Part shown: one piece after another, positions 44,958 through 53,486 of the stretch
How the letters are laid out: each line of letters opens with the position of its first letter
How positions within the stretch are numbered: position 1 is the stretch's first letter
Assembly (NCBI GenBank): GCA_944377485.1
Contig: CALWFB010000004.1
Coordinates: 25,513-89,512 of the forward strand
Length of the DNA: 64,000 nucleotides
Direction of reading: 5' to 3'
DNA from: an uncultured Clostridia bacterium
Lineage (GTDB): Bacteria > Bacillota > Clostridia > Christensenellales > UBA1242
Notes under the pieces: generated by a model
The model's input: only the letters and a program-made list of their open reading frames with translations
Databases searched by the model: none
What the model was told of the DNA's origin: nothing
Translations under genes and position numbers: made by a program

Positions 44958-47171
44958 ATGAAAATTACTGGCACACTTGAAAACATTGTATTTAGAAATG
45001 ACGAAAATGGATATTCTGTCGTCAATCTTTCTTGCGACAAGAAAAAAGTGACAGCCGTTGGCAATTTCCCAGAGATTTTTGAAGGACAAACACTTGAACT
45101 AACAGGTGAATATATTGTAAACAAAAAATTTGGCGAACAATTTAAAGCAGATGAAATATCTGTGGTAGAACCAACCAGTTTGCCGGCAATAGAAAAATAC
45201 TTGGCAAGTGGATTAATCTATGGTATAGGCCCTGTGACTGCAAAAAAAATCGTAGATGAATTCAAAGAAGACACATTAACGATTTTAGAATTTAATCCTG
45301 TCAAATTGAGTAAAATTAAAGGAATAAGCCGTCAAAAAGCAATAGAGATATCCAATGCCTACAATGAAATGAAAGAGATGCAAAATGTGATAATGTTCTT
45401 GCAATCACATTTCATAAGTACGAACATGGCAATTAAAATATATAATGTGTATAAAACAAAAACGATTGAAATAGTAAAAAACAATCCATATCAATTAATT
45501 GAAGATATAGATGGAATTGGTTTCACCACTGCTGACAAAATTGCCATAAAACTAGGAATTGATTTATATGGAGAAAACCGAATAAAAGCAGGTCTTGTGT
45601 ACACGTTGAAAACATACAGTGAAAGAGAAGGTCACACATATCTCCCACGTGAGAATTTAATACAAAATTGCTTAGAAATTCTTAATTTTTCAGAAAATGA
45701 GCGAGAAATCGTACAAAAAAGCATTGATTATCTTCAAATTGAAGGCATGATTAAAAATTTTTCTTATCATGGTGAAGAAATTTGTGTATTAACCAAATTT
45801 TATTTTCAAGAAAAATATATTGCCAGAAAATTATATAAATTGTCATATAATCAATTTGAAGAAAAAATGAATTTTATTGATAATATCAACCATTATCAAA
45901 GAATTCACAAAATAGAACTAAATGGTGAACAAACTGATGCAGTGCTAGCCAGTCAAACTAAGGGTGTATCAATAATTACTGGTGGACCCGGTACTGGTAA
46001 AACGACCATTGTCAGATGCATATTGGAAATGTTTAAACAACAAAACAAACGAGTTTTGTTATGCGCCCCAACTGGAAGAGCTGCAAAACGATTGAGCGAG
46101 AGTTGTGGTATGGAGGCTAAAACTATACACAGAGCCCTAGAAATGAACCCAACAGAAAATGAAGGCATTTTTCATCGCAATGAGAATAATCCGCTTGATG
46201 CTGACGTAATTGTAATTGATGAAATGAGTATGGTTGATGTGAGTCTATTTTACCATTTGTTGAAAGCTGTCCGCTCTACCACTCGAATAATAATGGTTGG
46301 AGATAAAGACCAGCTACCAAGTGTCGGAGCAGGAAATGTTCTGCGTGATTTAATCGAATCAGACCGTTTACACGTCACCCAACTGATTAATATATATAGA
46401 CAAGGGAATGATAGTTTAATTATAACAAATGCACACTTAATTAATAGTGGCAAAATGCCAATAATTGATAATACTAGTAAAGACTTCTTTTATGAACAAG
46501 GCAAAGACCTAATATCTAACAGTGAAACCATAATTGATTTGGTCAGCACTAGACTTCCAAATTATTTTGGCTATAAACCAGAAGACATTCAAGTCCTTGC
46601 TCCTATGAAAGCTGGACCCTGCGGAATTGATAATTTAAACAAGCGTTTACAAATGACTATAAATCCTCATTATAGCGGAATTGAGCTAGCATCAGACTTT
46701 TCAAGATTTCATGTTGGTGACAAAATTATGCAAATGCAAAATAATTACGAACAGAAATATGAAAAATATGAAGCAAATGGTACCATTCAAGAAGGCAGTG
46801 GTGTTTTCAATGGTGATATTGGATACATTAAACATATCGAGTCTGATACTCATGAGGTGACCATTAGATTTGATGATGGTAAAATATGCAGGTATGCAAA
46901 GACAGATTTATATCAAATCAGTCTTGCTTATGCTATTACTATACACAAAAGTCAAGGTAGTGAATTTGATTGTGTAGTCATTCCTCTTGTCCCTGGTGCT
47001 CCAATTATAATCACTAGAAATTTATTATATACGGCAATCACACGTGCAAAGAAGACTGTTGTTCTAGTAGGAAGCAAACAAATTTTAGCACGAATGATTC
47101 ATAATAATTACACTGCAAAACGTTATACTTTATTAAAAGATTTTTTAATAGAAGAATTTAGTCAAGATTAA
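44958..47171 (+). CDS. recD2: RecD2-type ATP-dependent DNA helicase
   Basis: 737-residue superfamily 1B 5'-3' helicase, the RecD2 class found in bacteria without partner RecBC. N-terminal OB-like region (1-~75) and helix-hairpin-helix motifs (IYGIGPVTAKKIV ~88-100, IKGISRQKAIE ~120, IDGIGFTTADKIA ~184). Walker A GGPGTGKTT is near 342-350, then VIVIDEMSMVD (Walker B), VGDKDQLPSVGAGNVL, and SLAYAITIHKSQGSEF plus YTAITRAKK (motifs V and VI). Likely role in DNA repair and replication. Its ATG appears to lie almost at the transcription start. Confidence 0.96.
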   Translation: MKITGTLENIVFRNDENGYSVVNLSCDKKKVTAVGNFPEIFEGQTLELTGEYIVNKKFGEQFKADEISVVEPTSLPAIEKYLASGLIYGIGPVTAKKIVDEFKEDTLTILEFNPVKLSKIKGISRQKAIEISNAYNEMKEMQNVIMFLQSHFISTNMAIKIYNVYKTKTIEIVKNNPYQLIEDIDGIGFTTADKIAIKLGIDLYGENRIKAGLVYTLKTYSEREGHTYLPRENLIQNCLEILNFSENEREIVQKSIDYLQIEGMIKNFSYHGEEICVLTKFYFQEKYIARKLYKLSYNQFEEKMNFIDNINHYQRIHKIELNGEQTDAVLASQTKGVSIITGGPGTGKTTIVRCILEMFKQQNKRVLLCAPTGRAAKRLSESCGMEAKTIHRALEMNPTENEGIFHRNENNPLDADVIVIDEMSMVDVSLFYHLLKAVRSTTRIIMVGDKDQLPSVGAGNVLRDLIESDRLHVTQLINIYRQGNDSLIITNAHLINSGKMPIIDNTSKDFFYEQGKDLISNSETIIDLVSTRLPNYFGYKPEDIQVLAPMKAGPCGIDNLNKRLQMTINPHYSGIELASDFSRFHVGDKIMQMQNNYEQKYEKYEANGTIQEGSGVFNGDIGYIKHIESDTHEVTIRFDDGKICRYAKTDLYQISLAYAITIHKSQGSEFDCVVIPLVPGAPIIITRNLLYTAITRAKKTVVLVGSKQILARMIHNNYTAKRYTLLKDFLIEEFSQD

Positions 47172-47220
47172 ATTTACATTAAAAATAATTAAAAAAATAA
47201 AAAAATATTATAAATTAATT

Positions 47221-47258
47221 AAAAAACAATATAAATTCATTAAAATATATTGTTTTTT
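47221..47258. terminator. Bidirectional terminator between recD2 and comF gene
   Basis: 13-bp perfect stem AAAAAACAATATA / TATATTGTTTTTT (47221-47233 with 47246-47258), 12-base loop, T-rich both sides. The remaining gap is AT-rich. Confidence 0.75.
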
Positions 47259-47373
47259 ATTTTTTTATTTTTAAATTATAAATAAAATTATATAATTTAT
47301 CTTAATATTTTTCGCATAAAATAAAATTATAATAATATAAATAAAAATAATTTTTTGAAAATTAAATCTTTTA

Positions 47374-48120
47374 TTAAATTTTTTGATTTCCTAAACCATG
47401 AGCCAGTGTCAACACATATATCTCTTTTGCTCCAGCAGACAAAATAATTTTGCTTAATTCATTACATGTGGAACCTGTTGTGTATACATCGTCAATAATT
47501 AAAACCGTCTTATCTTTTACTTCTTTTTTGTATTCGTTATTAAATTTGAATACGTTCTTCACATTTTCCTTTCTTTGCTTTAAATCTAATTCCGTCTGAC
47601 TTATGTTATCCACAATTTTCACACACAAGTCATAATAAGGAATGTTATATTTTTCACTTAAAAATCTAGCAATGCATTCAGATTGATTATATCCTCTTCT
47701 TTTTAATTTTGATAAATGTAAAGGAACACTTGTTATTATATCTGGATTTATGTTCCATGTAGCAAAATATTCGCACAAAAATTTTCCTAGTGGTTCGGAC
47801 AAAAACTTCATTCTATTATATTTAAATTTGTGTATTACAGAAATAATTTTGTCTTTATATGAAAATACACATCTAGCTAATTTAAAATCAAAATTACTAG
47901 ATTTACAATTAAGACAAACTCCGCTGTTATCATCTCCAACAGGTGCTCCACATCTAAGACATGAATGAGTTATGAAAGGTAAAGAATTCATACATTCTTC
48001 GCACGTGTCATTATATGAATTCTCATTCAATTCATTGCCACAAAAAATGCACTTTATATGTCTAGGATAAAGTAAATCTAATATATAGTCTTTAAATTTC
48101 TTTAATTTATTCGCATTCAT
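47374..48120 (-). CDS. comFC: ComF family phosphoribosyltransferase-like protein
   Basis: 248 residues. Two N-terminal zinc fingers (C24, C27, C40, C43 and C54, C57, C69, C72), then a phosphoribosyltransferase-fold domain with the PRPP-type loop VLIIDDVYTTGST near residue 203-215 and SVPLHLSKLKRRGYNQSE. ComFC acts in natural transformation DNA uptake in Bacillus and Streptococcus. ComFA is not in this window. Ribosome binding site weak. Confidence 0.92.
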   Translation of the reverse strand: MNANKLKKFKDYILDLLYPRHIKCIFCGNELNENSYNDTCEECMNSLPFITHSCLRCGAPVGDDNSGVCLNCKSSNFDFKLARCVFSYKDKIISVIHKFKYNRMKFLSEPLGKFLCEYFATWNINPDIITSVPLHLSKLKRRGYNQSECIARFLSEKYNIPYYDLCVKIVDNISQTELDLKQRKENVKNVFKFNNEYKKEVKDKTVLIIDDVYTTGSTCNELSKIILSAGAKEIYVLTLAHGLGNQKI

Positions 48121-48259
48121 CTTTCGTAAATTTATTTTTTAACTGTTATATCTATATTAAATTAAATAAAAAATTTATTATATAATACTTATTTTTATAT
48201 TTAATGTCAAATATTTATTAAATTTCAAATAAAAAATAAAATTTTTTAATTATTAATAA

Positions 48260-48285
48260 TAAAAAAGCTGACTAATTAGTCAGCT
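48260..48285 (-). terminator. Terminator at the end of the HipA-like module
   Basis: Perfect 20-bp palindrome AGCTGACTAA / TTAGTCAGCT (48266-48285) overlapping the stop of the small gene and followed by six U on the minus strand. Confidence 0.8.
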
Positions 48286-48599
48286 ATAAAATAAAATGTA
48301 TTTTTAACTTGTGGTAATTTAGCATAGCGATATAAAATATTAAAATAAGAATCTTCGTTTAAATTTATATTTAATTTTGTGCTCATTCCAACATTATGAA
48401 TCAATCTTTCAACAAATTCAGCAAAGAAATATGGCATCTCTTGGTAATGATTTTTTTTAACCTCTGCCAAATCAAATTTGATAAAACCATATTGTTTTAG
48501 AAATTCATCTTTGTCTGGCAATGATTTATACATGTATTCTTCTCCATCAAAAGACAGCTCTCCTATCTTATAATTTTCATAACAAAGTTTAATTTTCAT
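48276..48599 (-). CDS. Small protein resembling the HipA N-terminal subdomain (HipS-like)
   Basis: 107 residues from the ATG at 48599, which follows GAGGT and overlaps the end of the kinase gene by 11 bases (translational coupling). Strand pattern IKLCYENYKIGELSFDGEEY then YMYKSL and a later MPYFFAEFVERL helix recall the HipA N-subdomain 1 ('v...g..vG.L...g..y.F.Y', 'PpFF...lpe'). In HipBST systems such a split-off domain, HipS, is the antitoxin of the HipT kinase. Here it is encoded after the kinases, so the analogy is tentative. Confidence 0.5.
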   Translation of the reverse strand: MKIKLCYENYKIGELSFDGEEYMYKSLPDKDEFLKQYGFIKFDLAEVKKNHYQEMPYFFAEFVERLIHNVGMSTKLNINLNEDSYFNILYRYAKLPQVKNTFYFIAD

Positions 48600-50145
48600 A
48601 AGCGACCTCACGAACACCAAATTTACCATCTAATTCTAAACCGAAATTAATTAATCTAGATTTTTCTGTTTCATTTAATTTTTTATTTGTGAAAGAATTT
48701 ACATATTTAATATATTTCTTTAAAGTTTTTTCTATCTGTTTAAATAATTTTTTATCTTCATTGCTAAGTTTTGATTCGTCATGTTTTACACTTTCTATCC
48801 AATCTTGTAATTCTTTAAATAATGGATATTCTTCACATACGAACATCATACCTTGATTCTGTACAAAATTTTTATCACGCTTTTCTTCTTTAAACATATA
48901 ATCTCTATCAAAAAATAAATAATTAATATCAGCCTCGAAAGAGTGAACCACAAATTTCCTCTCCATATTGTATTCTAATATCTTACTATAATATTGAAGT
49001 CTTTTCCTTTGCAATTCATCATGAGCCAATTTAATCTCTGGATTATCATTATCAAGCGCCAATTTTTTGCATTCATCGTAATATTTCCAAAAATAAATTT
49101 CTCCTCTCTTCCCTGAATTGAAATTTTTTATATTTGCACTATATTCATCATCTGAAAAATACGCACTCAATTTAGAACATATATCACCTATTTCATCTTC
49201 ATTAATTTCATTTGCATGACGTTTCATTACTGCATACACGACTTCAAATGGTATATATTCTTCATTATTTTCTCTCAAATGACAATTTTTTATTTTTAAA
49301 ATTACTACCGATTGAATTTCATCTTTCATTGACAAATATATATCTTTACCAAATAGTTCTTTTAGTCCGTATTGAGAATCAAATTCCTCCATAAGTTCTG
49401 CAAATTTTTCATCACTAAATGTCTGTTCAAACCATGTCAGCATCTCTTTATATTGAGTATTTAATAATTTCTGCTGCTCAAAACCGTAAACTTTGCAATC
49501 ATTTGGATTCATTCGATAAAAGTCTTTGGTCTTATAAAAAAATGCATTTCCGTTATCATACATTGGTGCTAAATCTAAGACATATTTATCTTTATTTTCT
49601 TTCATTACAAACGCAAAATTATTGTTATGTCTATCACTTTGTTTAGTTAGATAATCAAAGCAAATCATTTTGTTCAATTTATTTGTCAATGCTTGTTTGT
49701 CCAATTCTAAATTCGGAGTGTCTTTAATTCTATTTTCAATATTCTTGATTATATCATCAGTTGTGGTTGCTGCTCCGCACGTTCCAATTTGTTCGCCAAA
49801 ACAAGCATAAGTCGCATGTTTACCAAAATCAGGAGAAATTACACCTATTGCTTTTGTTTTATGGTCGATTAATAATTTAGTATCAATACAGTCTATACCA
49901 ACTTTTTTAGCAATAAAAGAAACAAATAGTTCGACAAATATTTCATAATCGAATCCTCCAAGTGCAGGATATTTTACAAAATATTTTTTACCATCAATCT
50001 CAATAAATTTACTTGCCGTTCTACCTAAATGAGAACAGTATTCAGAATCTTTTGTATTCTCTATTTCATAAACACCTGATAGTCCTTTTAATTTTGTACT
50101 ATCCAAATGCTCATAAAGAGAATCCGTATTTTTTATTTCACTCAT
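48589..50145 (-). CDS. HipA/CtkA-like Ser/Thr kinase (copy 1)
   Basis: 518 residues from the ATG at 50145. Kinase-fold motifs of the HipA family: possible P-loop SHLGRTASKF (38-47), ATP-binding Lys58 (KYFVKYP), Glu-bearing helix near 68-80, catalytic DRHNNN with Asp171 and Asn176, and the metal-binding LAPMYDNG with Asp197. The HipA N-subdomain 1 is absent, as in CtkA and HipT, and ~280 extra C-terminal helical residues follow. A perfect TTGACA-N17-TATAAT lies so close that the ATG is probably the first transcribed codon. HipA-type kinases phosphorylate translation factors or aminoacyl-tRNA synthetases; the target here is unknown. Confidence 0.75.
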   Translation of the reverse strand: MSEIKNTDSLYEHLDSTKLKGLSGVYEIENTKDSEYCSHLGRTASKFIEIDGKKYFVKYPALGGFDYEIFVELFVSFIAKKVGIDCIDTKLLIDHKTKAIGVISPDFGKHATYACFGEQIGTCGAATTTDDIIKNIENRIKDTPNLELDKQALTNKLNKMICFDYLTKQSDRHNNNFAFVMKENKDKYVLDLAPMYDNGNAFFYKTKDFYRMNPNDCKVYGFEQQKLLNTQYKEMLTWFEQTFSDEKFAELMEEFDSQYGLKELFGKDIYLSMKDEIQSVVILKIKNCHLRENNEEYIPFEVVYAVMKRHANEINEDEIGDICSKLSAYFSDDEYSANIKNFNSGKRGEIYFWKYYDECKKLALDNDNPEIKLAHDELQRKRLQYYSKILEYNMERKFVVHSFEADINYLFFDRDYMFKEEKRDKNFVQNQGMMFVCEEYPLFKELQDWIESVKHDESKLSNEDKKLFKQIEKTLKKYIKYVNSFTNKKLNETEKSRLINFGLELDGKFGVREVAYEN

Positions 50146-50151
50146 AATTAT

Positions 50152-50180
50152 ATTATACACCTTCCATAATACATTGTCAA
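50152..50180 (-). promoter_or_regulatory. Consensus promoter of HipA-like kinase 1, predicted leaderless
   Basis: Minus strand TTGACA (50175-50180), 17-bp spacer, TATAAT (50152-50157), then 6 bases to the ATG at 50145. Confidence 0.8.
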
Positions 50181-50236
50181 TATTTAAACAAATTATGAAA
50201 AATATCTTTAAATTTTTTTAATGCAAGAAAATAATT

Positions 50237-51784
50237 TTAAATATCTATTTTTTTTATATCATTTATTGAAAAATCTAAATTTTCTAATCTTTCTTTTTCT
50301 TGTTGTGTTAGATGCTTGTTTGTATTTGCATTTACAAAAGCCATATATCTTTTTAACAATTTTTTTATTTTTTTATATTCTGTTTTCTTTGCTTCTGATA
50401 TATGCTTCACCTTATTTTCTATTTGATTACACCATTCCTTTAATTCTTTGAATGAATTGTATTCTTTAAAAATTTGATATTTTCTGAACTCTTTATCATG
50501 TCTTCGATTATCTTTTTTATCTTTAAATATTTCCATATCAAACAATAAATATTTTATATCTTCTAATGGCCAGTGAGAAAATTCTTTTCCTTTAATAATA
50601 TTAAATAATATTTTAGCATTTAATTTTCGTTTTTTATCTTCTAACTCAATTTTTGCACATAACAATTCTGGATTGTTTTCGTCAGTTATCAACTCTTTGC
50701 ATTCATCGTAATATTCCCAAATTGACATCTCTCCCATTGTTTCGTTATAAAAGTTTTTATAACTTAATCTGTATGTTTCTTCGCCATAATATTCTAATAA
50801 TTTGAATACAGCTTCATGCAACTTGTGAATGTCGGTAAATTCACTCTTATGTCTCTTTACTATTGCGTATACCGCTTCTATTGGAATATATGTTTGTCTT
50901 GTATCTCTATATTTACAATAACTAATTTTTTCTCGAACTGTACTTTTGATTTGTTCTATGATGTCTGAATAATCCATATTATTATAAATTTTATTCATTC
51001 CATATTCGTCATTAAATTCTTCTATTAATTTGTCAAATTTTTCTTCACTAAAATTAATCTCAAACCATTCTAACATCTCTCTATATTGAGAATTTAATAA
51101 CCTTTGCTGTTCCAATCCAAATATTTTGCATTCATTTGGATTCATTTTATAATATTTGCCTGAATCGATAAATGCTAAACCATTATCATACAATGGTGCA
51201 ACATCTAGATATTTACCATCTTCTTTATTTACGATAGTAAATGCCAAATTTTGTGAATGTCTATCTTTTTGTCCAGTTAAATAATCAAAACATGAAATTT
51301 TATTTAATTTTTCCAATAAATTTTTTCTATCAATTTTAACTTCTTGAACTTTTTTAACATTATTCGTTAATCGATTAACAATCTCGACAACACTTGTACC
51401 TTCCGCACCATAATCAATACCTCCACCAAAATATGAATAAGTAAAATGTTCTCCAAAATCAGGTGACATTAAACCTAATGCTTCGGTTTTACTATCTATT
51501 AAAATTTTCTCATCAATACAATCAATACCAACTTTTTTTGCTATAAAAGAAATAAATGCCTCAATAAATAGTGTCTCTTTTAACCTGTATCCTGGATATT
51601 TGATGAAATAACGTTTTCCCTCTTTCTCAACAAATTTTGTTGGATTTATTCCCATATTAGATGAATATTCCGATTGTTTACTTTCATTGGATATTATGAG
51701 AGAAGGATAATTTTTTAATTGTGACAAATCTAACGAATAATATAATTCGTCTTTTAAGTATTTAAAATTCTCTATACTTGCCAT
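50237..51784 (-). CDS. HipA/CtkA-like Ser/Thr kinase (copy 2)
   Basis: 515 residues from the ATG at 51784; homologous to copy 1 along its length. Motifs: SSNMGINPTKF (41-51), Lys62 (RYFIKYP), catalytic DRHSQN with Asp174 and Asn179, VAPLYDNG with Asp200. All catalytic residues are kept in both copies, so neither is an obvious pseudokinase. Same consensus promoter and 6-base spacing to the ATG as copy 1. The two genes are 91 bases apart with separate promoters. No HTH (HipB-like) gene is adjacent. Confidence 0.75.
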   Translation of the reverse strand: MASIENFKYLKDELYYSLDLSQLKNYPSLIISNESKQSEYSSNMGINPTKFVEKEGKRYFIKYPGYRLKETLFIEAFISFIAKKVGIDCIDEKILIDSKTEALGLMSPDFGEHFTYSYFGGGIDYGAEGTSVVEIVNRLTNNVKKVQEVKIDRKNLLEKLNKISCFDYLTGQKDRHSQNLAFTIVNKEDGKYLDVAPLYDNGLAFIDSGKYYKMNPNECKIFGLEQQRLLNSQYREMLEWFEINFSEEKFDKLIEEFNDEYGMNKIYNNMDYSDIIEQIKSTVREKISYCKYRDTRQTYIPIEAVYAIVKRHKSEFTDIHKLHEAVFKLLEYYGEETYRLSYKNFYNETMGEMSIWEYYDECKELITDENNPELLCAKIELEDKKRKLNAKILFNIIKGKEFSHWPLEDIKYLLFDMEIFKDKKDNRRHDKEFRKYQIFKEYNSFKELKEWCNQIENKVKHISEAKKTEYKKIKKLLKRYMAFVNANTNKHLTQQEKERLENLDFSINDIKKIDI

Positions 51785-51790
51785 ATAAAA

Positions 51791-51819
51791 ATTATACAAT
51801 AGTATTTCTTATTTGTCAA
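51791..51819 (-). promoter_or_regulatory. Consensus promoter of HipA-like kinase 2, predicted leaderless
   Basis: Minus strand TTGACA (51814-51819), 17-bp spacer, TATAAT (51791-51796), then 6 bases to the ATG at 51784. Identical geometry to kinase 1. Confidence 0.8.
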
Positions 51820-51937
51820 TGTATCATAATTTTACGTATGGATTTAAATTATGATATTACACCAAATTAACACTTAAAAATATACTTTATCTTGTTTTTT
51901 TATAAAATTTTTATTATTTTTGAAACAAATAAATCAT

Positions 51938-51967
51938 TTGACTTTAAAAATTAAAAAATCGTATAAT
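51938..51967 (+). promoter_or_regulatory. Promoter of the 24-codon gene
   Basis: TTGACT (51938-51943), 18-bp spacer, TATAAT (51962-51967), about 29 bases before the ATG at 51996. Confidence 0.7.
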
Positions 51968-51995
51968 ATTATTGACCATAAAGGAGGGTCAATTT

Positions 51996-52070
51996 ATGTC
52001 AGAAATGGATGATTGGATTTACACTAATGAAACTCAGGCTCCGGGGCAACCTTTGCCTCCTAAACCTTAG
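51996..52070 (+). CDS. Free-standing 24-residue peptide gene
   Basis: ATG preceded by AAGGAGGG with ideal spacing, 24 codons, TAG. The peptide starts MSEMDDWIYTNE (acidic, one Trp) and ends PGQPLPPKP (proline-rich, four Pro in the last eight). It has its own promoter and terminator, so the whole transcript would be only about 130 bases. No hydrophobic segment. Not a leader of anything, as a terminator and convergent rplL follow. Function unknown; a signalling peptide, a small regulatory protein or a dual-function RNA are possibilities. Confidence 0.6.
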   Translation: MSEMDDWIYTNETQAPGQPLPPKP

Positions 52071-52078
52071 TAAAAAAT

Positions 52079-52107
52079 GAAGGGCAATATTTTGCCCTTC
52101 TATTTTT
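52079..52107 (+). terminator. Terminator of the 24-codon gene
   Basis: GAAGGGCAA / TTGCCCTTC (52079-52087 with 52092-52100), 4-base loop, then a T-rich run. Confidence 0.9.
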
Positions 52108-52178
52108 ATTTGAAAAATTTGCATAAAAAAATTTACTAATCAAATTTGATATTTTATTATTGTATATATAAATTAAAT

Positions 52179-52205
52179 AAAAAATGGCTCAAAGAGCCAT
52201 TTTTT
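52179..52205 (-). terminator. Terminator of rplJ-rplL
   Basis: AAAAAATGGCT / AGCCATTTTTT (52179-52189 with 52195-52205) with a further C-G closing pair; U-run on the minus strand. Confidence 0.9.
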
Positions 52206-52218
52206 TTAGCATAAAGAA

Positions 52219-52590
52219 TTATTTTAATTCAACAGTAGCACCTGCTTCTTTCAAAGCTGCTTCTAATGCCTTTGCTTCTTCTGTTGGAACATTTTCCTTA
52301 ACAGTAGCAGGAGCACTTTCCACTAAATTCTTAGCTTCCATCAAGCCTAATCCAGTAGCTTCACGTACAGCTTTGATAACTGCGATTTTATTAGCGCCAA
52401 CTTCTTTAATAACGACAGTGAATTCTGTCTTTTCTTCTGCTGGAGCAGCAGCTTCACCAGCAACTGCTGGACCTGCAACAACAGCTGCAGCTGCGCTAAC
52501 ACCAAATTCTTCTTCTAATGCTTTAACCAACTCGTTAAGTTCAACGGCGGTTTTCTTTTTGATTTCTTCAACGATTTCTTGTGTTGTCAT
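52219..52590 (-). CDS. rplL: 50S ribosomal protein L7/L12
   Basis: 123-residue stalk protein that recruits EF-Tu and EF-G. Helical N-terminal dimerisation domain ([16 protein letters not shown]), Ala/Gly-rich hinge, and C-terminal domain with [20 protein letters not shown]. Canonical length. Follows rplJ. Confidence 0.98.
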   Translation of the reverse strand: MTTQEIVEEIKKKTAVELNELVKALEEEFGVSAAAAVVAGPAVAGEAAAPAEEKTEFTVVIKEVGANKIAVIKAVREATGLGLMEAKNLVESAPATVKENVPTEEAKALEAALKEAGATVELK

Positions 52591-52610
52591 TTTTTATCTC
52601 CTTTTAATAA

Positions 52611-53099
52611 TTAGTCTTTCTTTTCTGCGATTGCTTTAAATGCACGTGCAAGACTTGAAACAGGTGCATTGAGGACGTATAACAATTGTGCAACAAGTTG
52701 TTCTTTTGAAGGAATACTTGCAAGAACTTTAACTTCATTTTCATCTATTGCTTTACCATTGTAATAACCAGCCTTGATAGAAATAGAAGTATAATCTTTC
52801 ATTGCATTTTTTATCATTCTAGGAGCAACAGTTTCGTCATCTAAGCCAAACGCAAATGCAGTTGTACCATTCAATGCTTCGTCAAAACCCGTAATACCAA
52901 GTTGTTCACAAGCTTTTTTGAAAAGAGTGTTTTTAATAACTTTGTAAACTACGTTGTTATTACGTAAATCTTTTCTAAGAGCAGTGTCTTGACTAACAGT
53001 GATACCACGATAGTCAACCAAAACTATTGATTTTGAAGAACTAATCAATTTTTTGATTTCTTCTACCGCAACTTTTTTAGCTTCTTGATTTGCTGACAC
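52611..53099 (-). CDS. rplJ: 50S ribosomal protein L10
   Basis: 162 residues, anchor of the L7/L12 stalk. KSIVLVDYRGITVSQDTALRK and YKVIKNTLFKKA are diagnostic. The start is a GTG with GGAGG 6 bases upstream. rplK and rplA are not adjacent, so in this organism L10-L12 stand as a separate unit. Confidence 0.97.
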   Translation of the reverse strand: MSANQEAKKVAVEEIKKLISSSKSIVLVDYRGITVSQDTALRKDLRNNNVVYKVIKNTLFKKACEQLGITGFDEALNGTTAFAFGLDDETVAPRMIKNAMKDYTSISIKAGYYNGKAIDENEVKVLASIPSKEQLVAQLLYVLNAPVSSLARAFKAIAEKKD

Positions 53100-53254
53100 T
53101 TTAATCCTCCTTTATGCTAATAAATAAAAATTCCTTTTGCCAAGACAAAAGGAACACTATAATCGACATTCATTTTCTCTTCCTACACAAGCAACCGAAG
53201 TTTTACGCTAATGCACTTGTGGTCTTTGGCACAGATTTTTATTTAACTAGTCAT
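53100..53254 (-). promoter_or_regulatory. Ribosomal L10 leader with attenuator hairpin
   Basis: The transcript 5' part (CTGTGCCAAAGACCACAAGTGC) has the form of the known L10 leader, where L10(L12)4 binds. It is followed by an intrinsic-terminator-like stem TTCCTTTTG / CAAAAGGAA (53131-53139 with 53146-53154) and a U-rich run about 30 bases before the GTG start. This suggests feedback attenuation of rplJ-rplL. Confidence 0.75.
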
Positions 53255-53283
53255 AGTATAATTGTTTAATTTTTATTTGTCAA
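53255..53283 (-). promoter_or_regulatory. Promoter of rplJ-rplL
   Basis: Minus strand TTGACA (53278-53283), 17-bp spacer, TATACT (53255-53260). The remaining gap to 53456 is AT-rich with nothing recognised. Confidence 0.85.
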
Positions 53284-53456
53284 TAGTTTTTGAATAAAAT
53301 TTAATAAAATTAAAATTTTTTTAATCTACATTTAAATTTATAAATTCATTTATAAAATAAAACAATTGAGGAATATAAAATAAGATTTTATTGATTTATT
53401 ATTTTTAATATTGTGTAATTATTTACAACAATTAATATAATTTGATATATAAAAAC

Positions 53457-53486
53457 AAAAAAGAAGGGGGAAACCCCTTCTTTTTT
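53457..53486 (-). terminator. Terminator of the giant surface protein gene
   Basis: AAAAAAGAAGGGG / CCCCTTCTTTTTT (53457-53469 with 53474-53486), GAAA loop, touching the stop codon. Confidence 0.95.
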
